From NCBI GenBank assembly GCA_902805555.1, contig CADCSY010000130.1, forward strand, positions 1-38,456: DNA of 38,456 nucleotides, given 5' to 3'. The DNA comes from an uncultured Acidimicrobiales bacterium. Lineage in GTDB: Bacteria > Actinomycetota > Acidimicrobiia > Acidimicrobiales > CADCSY01. A program made the position numbers and the translations under genes. Position 1 is the stretch's first letter. The number at the start of each line of letters is the position of its first letter. A model generated the notes under the pieces. It had not been told where the DNA came from and made no database searches. It saw only the letters and a program-made list of their open reading frames with translations. Of this stretch, positions 15,294 through 23,433 are shown piece after piece.

Positions 15294-16547
15294 GTGACCG
15301 TCGTGGAGCTGGAGACCACGGGCGTGGCCGCCGGAGGGGAGGCGGTCGCCAGGGACGGCACCGGCCGGGTCGTGTTCGTCGCCGGTGCCCTCCCCGGTGA
15401 GCGGGTGACCGCCGCGCTCACCGAGGAGCGGAGCTCGTTCGCCAAGGCACGGGTGGTCGACGTGCTCGAACCCGCCGAGGGGCGGGTCACCCCGCCCTGC
15501 CCCCAGGTGGCCCGGGGCTGCGGCGGCTGCGGCTGGCAGCACATCGAGCCCGGCACCCAGCGCTCGCTCAAGGCGTCGATCGTCGGCGACGCGCTCCGGC
15601 GCCAGGGCGGGGTGCCCGAGCCGGTCGTCGACCCGGGGCCGGCGCTCCCGGTGTCGGGGTTCCGCACCACGCTGCGCCTCGCCGTCGCCGGATCCGGCGG
15701 TGCCGGCTACCGGAGGGCCCGCAGCCACCAGGTGGTCGACGTCGACGAGTGCGTCATCGCGCACCCGCTCCTGCGCCAGATGGTGACCGACGCGACCTTC
15801 GCCGGCGCCACCGAGGTGACGCTGCGGTGCGGCGCCCGGTCCGGCGACCGCCTCGCGCTCGTCGACCCCACGTCGGCGCGCACCGTCCTCCCCGAGGGGC
15901 ACGACGACGTGCTCGTCGTCGGCACCGACGAGCTGCGGGCCGGGCGTCGGGCCTGGATCCACGAGTCGCTGGCGGGGCGGCGCTGGCGCATCTCGGCCCG
16001 ATCCTTCTTCCAGGCACGACCCGACGGCGCCGAGGCGCTCGTCGACGCGGTGGGCGAGGCCCTCGGTCCGCCTCGCGCCGCCGGTGAGCGCCTGCTCGAC
16101 GCGTACGGCGGCGTCGGGCTCTTCGGCGGCTGCCTCGGCGCCGGCCGCAGGACCACGCTCCTCGAGCGGTCCGCGTCCTCGGTGGCCGACGCCCGCCACA
16201 ACCTCGCCGACCTCGACGCCCGGGTGCTGCGCCTCGACGTCGAGCGCTGGCGGCCGGCACCGATGGACGTGGTCGTCGCCGACCCCGCCCGCACCGGGCT
16301 CGGCCGGGCCGCGGTGGGGGTGCTGGCCGCCACGAGGGCACGTCGGATCGTCCTGGTGAGCTGCGACCCGGCGTCCCTCGGTCGTGACGCGGCCCTGCTG
16401 CGAGGGGCGGGCTACCACTGGACGTCGACGCGCCTCGTGGACCTCTTCCCCCACACGCCCCACGTCGAGGCGGTCTCGAGCTTCGACCGGCGGGCATCCA
16501 CAGGGGTCGATGGAAACGAAGAGGACGGGCATGGACGCGGCCGGTGA
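15294..16547 (+). CDS. TrmA/RlmC/RlmD-family tRNA or rRNA uracil-5-methyltransferase
   Basis: SAM-dependent methyltransferase of 417 residues. An N-terminal TRAM domain (about 1-60) is followed by a cysteine cluster suited to an Fe-S centre (Cys69, Cys76-GG-Cys79, Cys153), then a Rossmann methyltransferase domain with LLDAYGGVGLFG and DVVVADPARTGLG. The catalytic cysteine is Cys357 in VSCDPASLGRD. The general base region near the C terminus reads FPHTPHVEAV; many members have H-x-E here, and HVE is present. The target uridine cannot be told from sequence. GTG 15294 is set by a TAGCCT box 6 nt upstream. The 3' end overlaps the following sigma factor gene by 17 bp. Confidence 0.92.
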   Translation: MTVVELETTGVAAGGEAVARDGTGRVVFVAGALPGERVTAALTEERSSFAKARVVDVLEPAEGRVTPPCPQVARGCGGCGWQHIEPGTQRSLKASIVGDALRRQGGVPEPVVDPGPALPVSGFRTTLRLAVAGSGGAGYRRARSHQVVDVDECVIAHPLLRQMVTDATFAGATEVTLRCGARSGDRLALVDPTSARTVLPEGHDDVLVVGTDELRAGRRAWIHESLAGRRWRISARSFFQARPDGAEALVDAVGEALGPPRAAGERLLDAYGGVGLFGGCLGAGRRTTLLERSASSVADARHNLADLDARVLRLDVERWRPAPMDVVVADPARTGLGRAAVGVLAATRARRIVLVSCDPASLGRDAALLRGAGYHWTSTRLVDLFPHTPHVEAVSSFDRRASTGVDGNEEDGHGRGR

Positions 16548-17109
16548 CCTGACGCTCTCCAGCGACGCGACCCTCGTCGTCGCCATCGGTCGCTACCGGC
16601 AGGAGGCGCTGGCGGAGGCCTACCGTCGCCACGCCGGCGCCGTGTTCGCGCTCGCCCGCCGCCTGCTCAACGAGCAGAACCTGGCGGAGGAGGTGGTCCA
16701 GGAGGTGTTCTTCCGCCTCTGGGACACGCCGGAGAAGTTCGACGCCGCACGCGGCTCGCTCCGCTCGTACCTCCTCGCCCAGTGCCACGGCCGCTCCGTC
16801 GACCTCATCCGCAGCGAGCAGTCGAGGCGCCAGCGTGAGGTCAAGGAGCACCGTCAGCGAGCGGAGGCCGGGTACGACGTCGAGCACGAGGTGTGGGACC
16901 TCGCCGTGGCCGAGCACGTCAGGGAGGCGCTCGTCGACCTCCCCGACGACGAGCGCAAGGCCATCGAGCTCGCGTACTTCCAGGGGCACACGTACCGTGA
17001 GGTCGCCCTCATCTTGAACCAGCCCGAAGGCACGGTGAAGAGTCGGATCCGTGCCGGCATGAGACGCATGCGCAGGAGCCTGGCCGACGCCGGCGTTGGA
17101 GCACTTTGA
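16531..17109 (+). CDS. ECF sigma factor (SigK/SigL-like)
   Basis: Extracytoplasmic-function sigma-70 factor of 192 residues. Region 2 (about 25-95) includes the -10-recognising RLLNEQNLAEEVVQEVFFRLW stretch; region 4 (about 130-185) has LPDDERKAIELAYFQGHTYREVA and the helix-turn-helix tail PEGTVKSRIRAGMRRMRR. ATG 16531 is preferred because of GAGGAC 6-7 nt upstream; an ATG at 16510 is a possible alternative. The gene overlaps the RNA methyltransferase 3' end and is followed after one base by its anti-sigma factor, so the pair is translationally coupled. The signal and target promoters cannot be inferred. Confidence 0.92.
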   Translation: MDAAGDLTLSSDATLVVAIGRYRQEALAEAYRRHAGAVFALARRLLNEQNLAEEVVQEVFFRLWDTPEKFDAARGSLRSYLLAQCHGRSVDLIRSEQSRRQREVKEHRQRAEAGYDVEHEVWDLAVAEHVREALVDLPDDERKAIELAYFQGHTYREVALILNQPEGTVKSRIRAGMRRMRRSLADAGVGAL

Positions 17110-17110
17110 G

Positions 17111-17896
17111 ATGGATGCACCGTCACATCGCGAGATCGAAGAGCTGCTCGGGGCCTATGCGCTCGATGCGGTCGAAGGCGACGAGCAGCGGGTGGTCGCC
17201 GACCACCTGGCGGACTGCGCCCGCTGCCGGGCGGAGGTCGCGGAGCACCGCGAGGTCGCAGCCCTCCTGGCCCACGGCGGCGGGGACGCGCCCCCGGCCA
17301 TCTGGGACCGCATCGCCGCCTCCATCGAGGGATCGGGGCCTGCCAAGGACACCGTGGTCCCGCCCCCGGCGCTGTTCACCAAGCCGGGCGCAGGTCGTGG
17401 CCTGCACCGCTCGTGGCAGCGACGTTCGGTGGTCCCGGTGGCGGCGGCCGCGGCCGTCGTGATCGGGGTCCTCGGGTTCCAGGTGGTCGAGCAGGGCGCG
17501 AAGCTCGACGAGCAGGGCGACCAGATCGAGGCGCTGGCCGACGGGGACGGGCTGACCGACGCCTTCCAGGCAGCCCTCGGCTCGCCGGACGCGCAGCTCG
17601 TCGACCTGCGGTCCTCCGACGGGCTCCACGACGTGCCGGCGGTGATGGCCGGGAGCGAGGGCTACGTCCACGCAGCCGGCCTCCCCGAGCTGCCCGAGGG
17701 CAGGACCTACCAGCTGTGGGCCGACATGGGTGACACCCGCATCTCGCTCGGGGTGCTCGGCAACCGGCCCGAGGTCGCATCGTTCGCCGTGGACCGAGGG
17801 GTGCTGGGCCTCGCCATCACAGAGGAGGCCGGCCCCGGCGTAGTGGTCTCCGAGCAGCCGCCCCTCGTGTACGGGGTCATGCCCTCCGACGCCTGA
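17111..17896 (+). CDS. RskA-type membrane anti-sigma factor
   Basis: 261-residue regulator paired with the preceding sigma factor. The cytosolic N terminus carries a zinc anti-sigma motif, His32-x3-Cys36-x2-Cys39 (DHLADCARC). One transmembrane helix lies at about 105-125 (VVPVAAAAAVVIGVLGF), and the outer C-terminal domain has the RskA-like core (LPELPEGRTYQLWADMGDTRISLGVL). The family holds the sigma factor at the membrane and is cleaved by regulated proteolysis to release it. ATG 17111 comes one base after the sigma stop codon, with GGAG upstream inside the sigma gene; a TTG at 17096 is an alternative. Confidence 0.92.
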   Translation: MDAPSHREIEELLGAYALDAVEGDEQRVVADHLADCARCRAEVAEHREVAALLAHGGGDAPPAIWDRIAASIEGSGPAKDTVVPPPALFTKPGAGRGLHRSWQRRSVVPVAAAAAVVIGVLGFQVVEQGAKLDEQGDQIEALADGDGLTDAFQAALGSPDAQLVDLRSSDGLHDVPAVMAGSEGYVHAAGLPELPEGRTYQLWADMGDTRISLGVLGNRPEVASFAVDRGVLGLAITEEAGPGVVVSEQPPLVYGVMPSDA

Positions 17897-17962
17897 GGGT
17901 GAGGGTGGGGCTGGGTCGCGCGGCCCGCCGGTAGCGTCCCGTCGCTCGTCCGGGAGGTCGGC

Positions 17963-18532
17963 GTGGGGGCGTTCCTGCTCAGCTTCGGGGTCATCTTCAT
18001 CGCCGAGCTCGGTGACAAGAGCCAGCTCATGGCGCTCGCGTTCGCCACCCGCTACCCGGCGGCGCAGGTGCTGCTCGGCATCACCCTCGCCACCGCCGTC
18101 GTCCACGCCGGGTCGGTGGCGGCGGGCGCCGCCTTCGCCGCCGCCCTGCCCACGAGGGCGATCGGCGTCGCCGGCGGCATCGCCTTCCTCGGCTTCGCGG
18201 CGTGGACCCTGCGGGGCGACCGCCTGACCGAGCAGGAGCAGGAGCGGGCCCTCCGTCCGGCCCGGTCGGCGGTCCTGGCGGTGAGCGGTGCCTTCTTCCT
18301 GGCCGAGCTCGGGGACAAGACGATGATCGCCACCATCACGTTGGCGGCCGGGGAGGAGGCGTTCGGCACCTGGGCGGGATCCACCCTGGGGATGGTCGCG
18401 GCCGACGCCCTCGCCATCGTCGTCGGTCGCGTGCTCGGCACCCGCCTGCCGGAGCGGTCGGTCAGTCGCCTGGCCGCCGCCTCCTTCGTCGTGTTCGGGG
18501 TGCTGCTCCTGGTCGACGCCCTGCGCGGGTGA
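17963..18532 (+). CDS. GDT1/TMEM165 family (UPF0016) Mn2+/Ca2+ transporter
   Basis: Membrane protein of 189 residues with about six helices in two inverted repeats. Each repeat carries the family signature E-x-G-D-(K/R): IAELGDKSQ (about 14-22) and LAELGDKTM (about 114-122). The family exchanges manganese or calcium for protons; bacterial MneA-type members export Mn2+. GTG 17963 has GGGAGG 7-8 nt upstream, and a TAGCGT box at 17932-17937 suits a short leader. No yybP-ykoY riboswitch is visible here, unlike at the P-type ATPase further right. It follows the anti-sigma gene by 66 bp. Confidence 0.9.
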   Translation: MGAFLLSFGVIFIAELGDKSQLMALAFATRYPAAQVLLGITLATAVVHAGSVAAGAAFAAALPTRAIGVAGGIAFLGFAAWTLRGDRLTEQEQERALRPARSAVLAVSGAFFLAELGDKTMIATITLAAGEEAFGTWAGSTLGMVAADALAIVVGRVLGTRLPERSVSRLAAASFVVFGVLLLVDALRG

Positions 18533-18578
18533 GCGTCGCGACCCGGAGATCCTCCTGCACCCGCCCGACCCTTGTGAA

Positions 18579-18584
18579 TAGGAT
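18579..18584 (+). promoter_or_regulatory. -10 box TAGGAT of ndh
   Basis: TAGGAT ends 6 nt before the GTG at 18591, again predicting a leaderless transcript. Confidence 0.5.
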
Positions 18585-18590
18585 CACGAG

Positions 18591-19883
18591 GTGGACCGCA
18601 GGAAGGTCGTGATCGTTGGCGCCGGCTTCGCCGGCCTCGACTGCGCCAAGCGGCTCGTGGGCGAGCCGGTCGACGTGACGATCGTGGACCGCAGGAGCTT
18701 CCACACGTTCCAGCCGCTGCTGTACCAGGTGGCCACCGCAGGCCTCAGCGCGTCGGACGTCGCCTACCCCGTGCGGGGCATCTTCCAGCGGGCGCCGAAC
18801 GTGGCGGTGCGCCTGGCGTCGGTGACCGGCGTCGACCTCGAGCACCGGCTCGTCCGCCTGGCCGAGGGACCTCCGCTCCCGTACGACCACCTCGTGCTCG
18901 CGGCAGGTGCTGCCGTCCGCTGGTTCGAGGTGCCTGGGGCCGAGGAGCACGGCTTCCCCCTCTACGACCTCGCCGACGCCATCCGCCTCCGGAACCACGT
19001 CCTCTCGCAGTTCGAGGCGGCCGACGCCGACCCGACGCTGGTCGAGGCAGGTGCGCTGACCTTCGTGGTCGTGGGGGGCGGCCCGACCGGCGTCGAGACG
19101 GCGGGCGCACTCACCGAGCTGTTCGCCATGGTGCTGGCGAAGGACTTCCCCCGCCTCGACGTCGCCCGGGCCCGCGTCGTCCTGCTCGAGATGGGGGACA
19201 GCGTGCTCGCCCCCTTCAGCCATCGGGCCCGGCGCCACGGCCACGACGAGCTGGTGGCACGGGGCGTGGAGCTGCGCCTCGGCGAGCGGGTCACCGCCGT
19301 CGCTCCCGGTGAGGTGACGCTCGCCAGCGGCGAGGTCATCCCCGCCTGCACCCTCGTGTGGGCGGCGGGGGTGCGGGCGAGCCCGCTGGCGGACGTGGCC
19401 GGGCTCCCCCAGGCCGCCGGGGGCCGGATCGTGGTCGGGGGCGACCTGCGGGTCCCGGACCACCCCGAGGTGTTCGTCGTCGGTGACATGGCGGCCGTCC
19501 CCGGGAGCGGCGGCCGCCTCCTCCCGCAGCTGGCGCCGGTGGCGAAGCAGTCCGGCCGCCACGCCGGCGCGACGATCGCCTGCGAGGCGCAGGGCCGCCG
19601 TGGTGGGCGCAGGTTCCGGTACCGGGACCGGGGGACCATGGCGACCATCGGCCGGGGGGCGGCGGTGGCCGACCTGCCGCTCGGGGTCAACCTGACCGGG
19701 GTCCCTGCGTGGCTGGCGTGGCTCTTCCTCCACCTCCTGCTCCTCGCCGGCTTCCGCAACCGGCTCAGCGTGTTCGTCAGCTGGGCCTGGAACTACGTGA
19801 CCTATGACCGCGGCCCCCGGTTGATCATCGAGGCGCCGGGCGCCCCCGGGCCCGAGGGCGAGCGCGGTCCCGAATCGACCTGA
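18591..19883 (+). CDS. ndh: Type II NADH dehydrogenase (NDH-2)
   Basis: Single-subunit, non-proton-pumping NADH:quinone oxidoreductase, peripheral on the inner face of the membrane. The 430-residue protein has an FAD-binding VVIVGAGFAGLDCAKRL start, SFHTFQPLLYQVATAGLS (typical of NDH-2), a second Rossmann motif VVVGGGPTGVETAG near 155-170 for NADH, and FVVGDMA for the FAD ribityl. A hydrophobic C-terminal segment (WLAWLFLHLLLLAGFRNRLSVF region) gives membrane attachment. The gene starts 58 bp after the transporter gene and is 33 bp ahead of the PaiB-like gene. Confidence 0.95.
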   Translation: MDRRKVVIVGAGFAGLDCAKRLVGEPVDVTIVDRRSFHTFQPLLYQVATAGLSASDVAYPVRGIFQRAPNVAVRLASVTGVDLEHRLVRLAEGPPLPYDHLVLAAGAAVRWFEVPGAEEHGFPLYDLADAIRLRNHVLSQFEAADADPTLVEAGALTFVVVGGGPTGVETAGALTELFAMVLAKDFPRLDVARARVVLLEMGDSVLAPFSHRARRHGHDELVARGVELRLGERVTAVAPGEVTLASGEVIPACTLVWAAGVRASPLADVAGLPQAAGGRIVVGGDLRVPDHPEVFVVGDMAAVPGSGGRLLPQLAPVAKQSGRHAGATIACEAQGRRGGRRFRYRDRGTMATIGRGAAVADLPLGVNLTGVPAWLAWLFLHLLLLAGFRNRLSVFVSWAWNYVTYDRGPRLIIEAPGAPGPEGERGPEST

Positions 19884-19916
19884 GACCCCCGACGGCGGGA
19901 GGGCAGACTCGTCGCC

Positions 19917-20564
19917 GTGCTCATCCACCCCCACGACGCCGGCCGTGACGAGGAGGAGTGGCGGGCGTTCGTCGCGGCGCAGGGCTTCGGCCACCTGGTG
20001 GCGAGCGGTGTGGGGCGAGCCGTGCCGGTGGTGGTGCCGACGCAGCTGCTCCTCGACGGTGACCACGTCTGGCTCCACCTCGCCGCAGTGAACCCGCTCC
20101 TCGGCGCCCTCGCAGAGCAACCGAGGGCGGTCATGAGCGTGGCCGGCGACTGGGCCTACATCCCGGCTGCGTGGAAGGCGGTCGGCGACGAGGACCCGAG
20201 GTCCGCCATCCCGACCACGTACTACGCCGCCGTCCAGCTGACGGGGCCCGTGACCGTGCTCGAGGATCCGGAAGAGGTCGCAGCCGTGCTCCGTCGGCAG
20301 CTCCTCGCGCTGGAACCCGGTGCCGACCTCGTGGACCCGAGCACCCACGGCGCCAAGCTCCGTGCGATCCGCGGGCTCCGGCTCGACGTCGACGAGGTCA
20401 GGGTGAAGCTGAAGTACGGCGGCAACGTCGACGACGCCCACCGCAGCGCCATCGCCGAGCGGCTGGCGCAGCGAGGCGGCCCGGGCGACGCAGCCGCGCT
20501 CGCCCACGTGCGACGGCCAGCTGCGGGCACGCCGGGACGGGTGGGCGGTCCGGGGGTCGTGTAG
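19917..20564 (+). CDS. PaiB-family FMN-binding protein
   Basis: Flavin-reductase-like split-barrel protein of 215 residues similar to Bacillus PaiB, annotated widely as an FMN-binding negative transcriptional regulator though it has no clear DNA-binding domain. Typical parts are MLIHPHDAG at the start, the GHLVASGVGRAVPVVVPTQLLLDGDHVWLHLAAVNPL core, IPTTYYAAVQLTGPV, and the KLKYGGNV end region. GTG 19917 follows a CAGACT box by 7 nt. The last 35 residues are low-complexity. Function in this organism is unknown. Confidence 0.85.
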   Translation: MLIHPHDAGRDEEEWRAFVAAQGFGHLVASGVGRAVPVVVPTQLLLDGDHVWLHLAAVNPLLGALAEQPRAVMSVAGDWAYIPAAWKAVGDEDPRSAIPTTYYAAVQLTGPVTVLEDPEEVAAVLRRQLLALEPGADLVDPSTHGAKLRAIRGLRLDVDEVRVKLKYGGNVDDAHRSAIAERLAQRGGPGDAAALAHVRRPAAGTPGRVGGPGVV

Positions 20565-20573
20565 GCAAGGGGG

Positions 20574-21590
20574 GTGGGAGCTGCCAAGGGCGTCGAGCTG
20601 GAGGCGGGCGGTCGATCGGTGACGATCACGAGCCCGGACAAGGTGCTGTTCTCCGAGCGGGGGGAGACCAAGCTCGACCTCGCCCACCACTACCTGGCGG
20701 TGGAGGAGCCCCTGCTGCGGGCGGTCGGCGGGCGGCCGACCATGCTCCAGCGCTTCCCCCAGGGGGCCGAGGGGCCGTCGTTCTTCCAGAAGCGGGTCGG
20801 CGACGGCGCCCCCGACTGGTTGCAGACGACCGTCGTCAGCACGCCCAACGGCACCCCTTCCAGGGTCCTCGTCCTGGCCGACCTGGCCCACGTCCTGTGG
20901 GCGGTCAACCTGGCCTGCCTCGGCTTCCACGTGTGGCCCTCCAGGGCCGACGACCCCGACCACGCCGACGAGCTGCGCATCGACCTCGACCCCCAACCCG
21001 GCACGTCGTGGCCCGACATCCAGGCGGCCGCCCGCGACGTGCGGGCCCTGCTCGACGAGCTCGGCGTCGTCGGCTCACCGAAGACGACGGGGAACCGGGG
21101 CCTCCACGTGTACGTCCGCCTCCAGCCGCGGTGGGGGAGCATCGACGTGCGCAGGGCGGCCGTGGCCCTCGCCCGCGAGCTCGAGCGCCGCCACGGCGAC
21201 CGCATCACCGCCGCCTGGTGGAAGGAGGAGCGGGGGGAGCGGGTGTTCGTCGACTTCAACCAGAACGCGCCCCACAAGACGATCTTCGGCGCCTGGTCCG
21301 TGCGGGCCCGGCCCGGGGCTCAGGTGTCGACCCCCCTCACCTGGGACGAGGTGCAGGACGTGCACCCCGACGACCTGACCGTTGCGACCGTGCCTGCGCT
21401 CGTCGAGCGGCGAGGCGACCCGTGGGCGGCGGCCGACGAGCACCCCCAGTCCCTCGAGCCGCTGCTCGCCCTGTGGGACCGGGATCGGGAGGCCGGTCTG
21501 CACGATGCGCCGTGGCCGCCGGTGTACCCGAAGCAGCCCGACGAGCCGCCCCGGGTGGCCCCCAGCCGAGCCAGGAAGGAGACCACGTAG
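20574..21590 (+). CDS. Stand-alone LigD polymerase domain (archaeo-eukaryotic primase fold)
   Basis: 338-residue protein matching the polymerase module of LigD used in non-homologous end joining. The family start SPDKVLFSERGETKLDLAHHYLAVEEPLLR is present (split here by ordinary variation), followed by LQRFPQGAEGPSFFQK, the catalytic Asp pair in LRIDLDPQPGTSW, TGNRGLHVYV, and the third acidic site in VFVDFNQNAPHKTI. No ligase or 3'-phosphoesterase domain is attached, and no ku gene is in the window. Such stand-alone paralogues are common in actinobacteria, where they fill gaps or add nucleotides in repair. The GTG start lies 10 bp after the PaiB-like gene, in an operon-like arrangement. Confidence 0.93.
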   Translation: MGAAKGVELEAGGRSVTITSPDKVLFSERGETKLDLAHHYLAVEEPLLRAVGGRPTMLQRFPQGAEGPSFFQKRVGDGAPDWLQTTVVSTPNGTPSRVLVLADLAHVLWAVNLACLGFHVWPSRADDPDHADELRIDLDPQPGTSWPDIQAAARDVRALLDELGVVGSPKTTGNRGLHVYVRLQPRWGSIDVRRAAVALARELERRHGDRITAAWWKEERGERVFVDFNQNAPHKTIFGAWSVRARPGAQVSTPLTWDEVQDVHPDDLTVATVPALVERRGDPWAAADEHPQSLEPLLALWDRDREAGLHDAPWPPVYPKQPDEPPRVAPSRARKETT

Positions 21591-21606
21591 CCGTGTGCCG
21601 CCTGCC

Positions 21607-21628
21607 GTGGCGCCACCGCCCGGGCGGT
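21607..21628. terminator. Two abutting palindromes after the LigD polymerase gene
   Basis: GTGGCGCCAC (21607-21616) and ACCGCCCGGGCGGT (21615-21628) are perfect palindromes sharing two bases. They are followed by a repeated GGGTCGGTCGG (copies near 21636 and 21649). They may end transcription of the ndh-paiB-ligD run. The gap 21591-21685 holds nothing else except the cupin promoter. Confidence 0.35.
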
Positions 21629-21673
21629 CGGCGGGGTCGGTCGGCAGGGTCGGTCGGGGACGGCGACCGGCCC

Positions 21674-21679
21674 TAGCAT
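21674..21679 (+). promoter_or_regulatory. -10 box TAGCAT of the cupin gene
   Basis: TAGCAT ends 6 nt before the ATG at 21686; no ribosome binding site fits between, so the transcript is probably leaderless. Confidence 0.5.
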
Positions 21680-21685
21680 GCGCTG

Positions 21686-22072
21686 ATGGCCGAACCGGAT
21701 GTGCTGCTCGCGGACATGGCTGGGAGCGAGCGGACCGAGCTCGCGGGCATGACGGTCGACGCAGGCGCCGCAGGTGACGCCAGGATCCGCCGCATCGTGT
21801 ACCCCCCCGGCTACCGGTGGTCGGTCGACATCCGGCCCGTCGTCGGCGGCGACGTGTGCGAGCACGCCCACGTCGGCTTCCTGGCCAGGGGGCGGTTGGC
21901 CGGCCGGTACGAGGACGGGTGTGAGTTCGACTACCAGGCGCCGCAGGTCGTCGCCATCGAGCCAGGTCACGACGCCTGGGTCGGTGACGCCGAGCCAGCG
22001 GTGCTCATCGAGTTCGACTTCGAGCGTGAGACCGTCGGCCGCCTGGGCATGGCGGCCCGCCACGCCCACTGA
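21686..22072 (+). CDS. Small cupin-fold protein
   Basis: 128 residues forming one cupin-like beta barrel. YPPGYRWSVDIRPVVGG followed by CEHAHVGFLARGRLAGRYEDG gives the first cupin motif with two histidines, and PQVVAIEPGHDAWVGDAEPAVLIEF the second motif with another histidine. The histidines could bind a metal. No catalytic activity can be assigned. It begins after a clear TAGCAT box and stands alone. Confidence 0.75.
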   Translation: MAEPDVLLADMAGSERTELAGMTVDAGAAGDARIRRIVYPPGYRWSVDIRPVVGGDVCEHAHVGFLARGRLAGRYEDGCEFDYQAPQVVAIEPGHDAWVGDAEPAVLIEFDFERETVGRLGMAARHAH

Positions 22073-22151
22073 GGCCCCCGGGGTGCGAGCCGGCGCCGAC
22101 GCGCCCCCGCCGCCTCCAGGTGTGCCTGGCACCCCCGGGTAGGGGAGCGCG

Positions 22152-22643
22152 GTGGACGGACCCGTCGGCCTGGTCCTGCTCGTGTCCCTCGTGATGGCGG
22201 TGGGCGTCGTGGGCACCGTCGTGCCCCTGGTGCCCGGGCTGGCCCTCGTCGCCGCGGCAGCAGCGGGGTACGGGCTGGCCGAGGGGTTCGGCACCGTCGG
22301 CGTCGCAGCCATGATCGTGATCGTCGCCCTCGGGCTGGCGGGGACGGCGGCCGGGGTGGTGGTGCCCGGGAGGGCGGCCGGGCGGACCGGGGCGACGCGC
22401 GGCTCGCTCCTCCTCGGTGCGCTCGGCGCGGTGGTGGGCTTCTTCGTGGTCCCCGTCGTCGGCCTGCCGCTCGGGGGAGCGGTGGGGATCTACGTCGGCG
22501 AGCGGCTGCGCTCGGGTGCGTCGGCGGTCGCCTGGCGCACCACGAAGGCGACCCTGCTGGCCTTCGGCCTGGCGTCGCTCCTCCAGCTCCTCGCCGGGAT
22601 CGCCATGGTGCTCACCTGGCTCGCCTGGGTGCTCGCCGGCTGA
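22152..22643 (+). CDS. DUF456 family membrane protein
   Basis: 163 residues made almost wholly of hydrophobic segments, with the family's glycine-rich repeats (VGTVVPLVPGLALVAAAAAGYG near 20-45, and GALGAVVGFFVVPVVGLPLGGAVGIYVGE near 95-125). DUF456 proteins are inner-membrane proteins of unknown function. The GTG start is 6 nt after TAGGGG, a weak version of the window's TAnnnT layout. Confidence 0.85.
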   Translation: MDGPVGLVLLVSLVMAVGVVGTVVPLVPGLALVAAAAAGYGLAEGFGTVGVAAMIVIVALGLAGTAAGVVVPGRAAGRTGATRGSLLLGALGAVVGFFVVPVVGLPLGGAVGIYVGERLRSGASAVAWRTTKATLLAFGLASLLQLLAGIAMVLTWLAWVLAG

Positions 22644-22946
22644 GCCGTGCCCGTGGGTCGCCCGGACTCGACGGCTGCGGGCCGTGTGGAGGCTCCTCCT
22701 GCACCGCGCCTCGTCCGTGGTCGGTCGGCCCGAGGTCCGAGCGGTCCCGGCCGGGCGGGGGCGGACGCCCGTCCCGGCTCGGCGCGCGAGGATCAGGCGG
22801 TGCGAGATGGCGAGGATGTCACCGGTGGTCCGATCCGCCGCGGCGAGGGGGGCGAGGCGACGACGCTCGACCCGCAGACCGAGCGGGCGGTGGAGGAAGG
22901 GCGTGCCGGGGGCGACCAGGACGCACCCCACCGCACGGGTGCGCTG
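22644..22946 (+). other. 303-bp stretch without a supported gene
   Basis: The frame of the following gene stays open through this stretch, but the encoded residues are rich in Arg, Gly, Ala and Pro and resemble no domain. It could be a disordered N-terminal extension of that gene or plain intergenic DNA. I see no promoter box of the TAnnnT type and no clear hairpin. Confidence 0.4.
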
Positions 22947-23342
22947 ATGCTCGCCTTCGGTGCCGTGCACCCGGGCCGGGAGCGCCTTGCCGTCGACACC
23001 TTCACCGAGGTGTCCCGGTTCCTCGGCGAGGTGCTGGCCGACGGCGTCATCGAGTCGTTCTCGCCGTACTTCTTCGACGGGGGCGTCGTCGACGGCACGG
23101 CCGGCTTCTTCCTCCTCGGCGGTCAGCAGGAGCAGCTCGACGCCCTGCGCCGGAGGGAGGACTTCCAGCGGATGGTGCTGCGGGCAGGGGCGGCCACCGC
23201 CGGCGTCCGCGTGCACCAGCTGATCGCGGGCTCCGCCGCCGGGCGGATGGTCAACCTCTACCGCAGCGTCCGCGAGGAGCTGGGGCTGCTGCCCGGTCCT
23301 GGCCAGACGGGTGCCGACGGCGCCGAGCACCCACCCGCCTGA
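22947..23342 (+). CDS. Hypothetical protein, start uncertain
   Basis: A protein I do not recognise. The compact part (131 residues from ATG 22947) starts LMLAFGAVHPGRERLAVD and contains SRFLGEVLADGVIESFSPYFFDGG and TAGFFLLGGQQEQLDALRRREDFQRMVLRA, a balanced alpha/beta pattern that suggests a single folded domain of ferredoxin-like type. The C-terminal 20 residues are Gly/Pro-rich. The frame is open back to 22647, so an extended N terminus is possible. It follows the DUF456 gene on the same strand. Confidence 0.6.
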   Translation: MLAFGAVHPGRERLAVDTFTEVSRFLGEVLADGVIESFSPYFFDGGVVDGTAGFFLLGGQQEQLDALRRREDFQRMVLRAGAATAGVRVHQLIAGSAAGRMVNLYRSVREELGLLPGPGQTGADGAEHPPA

Positions 23343-23433
23343 CCGGCGCGCCGGGACACGGGTCCGTGGCTCGTCACCGCGCTGCGAGGAGCGGCGTGGC
23401 CGCACTCCTGTGACCACCGGACGCCCTCCCGGG

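Noticed and set aside
17897-17962. A yybP-ykoY riboswitch in front of the GDT1-type gene
   Set aside because: Only 66 bp, with neither the AGGGGAGTA nor the GAGACCTT strand present.
21630-21662. Tandem GGGTCGGTCGG copies as a CRISPR or iteron array
   Set aside because: Only about two copies separated by three bases; simple-sequence expansion in GC-rich DNA is enough to explain them.
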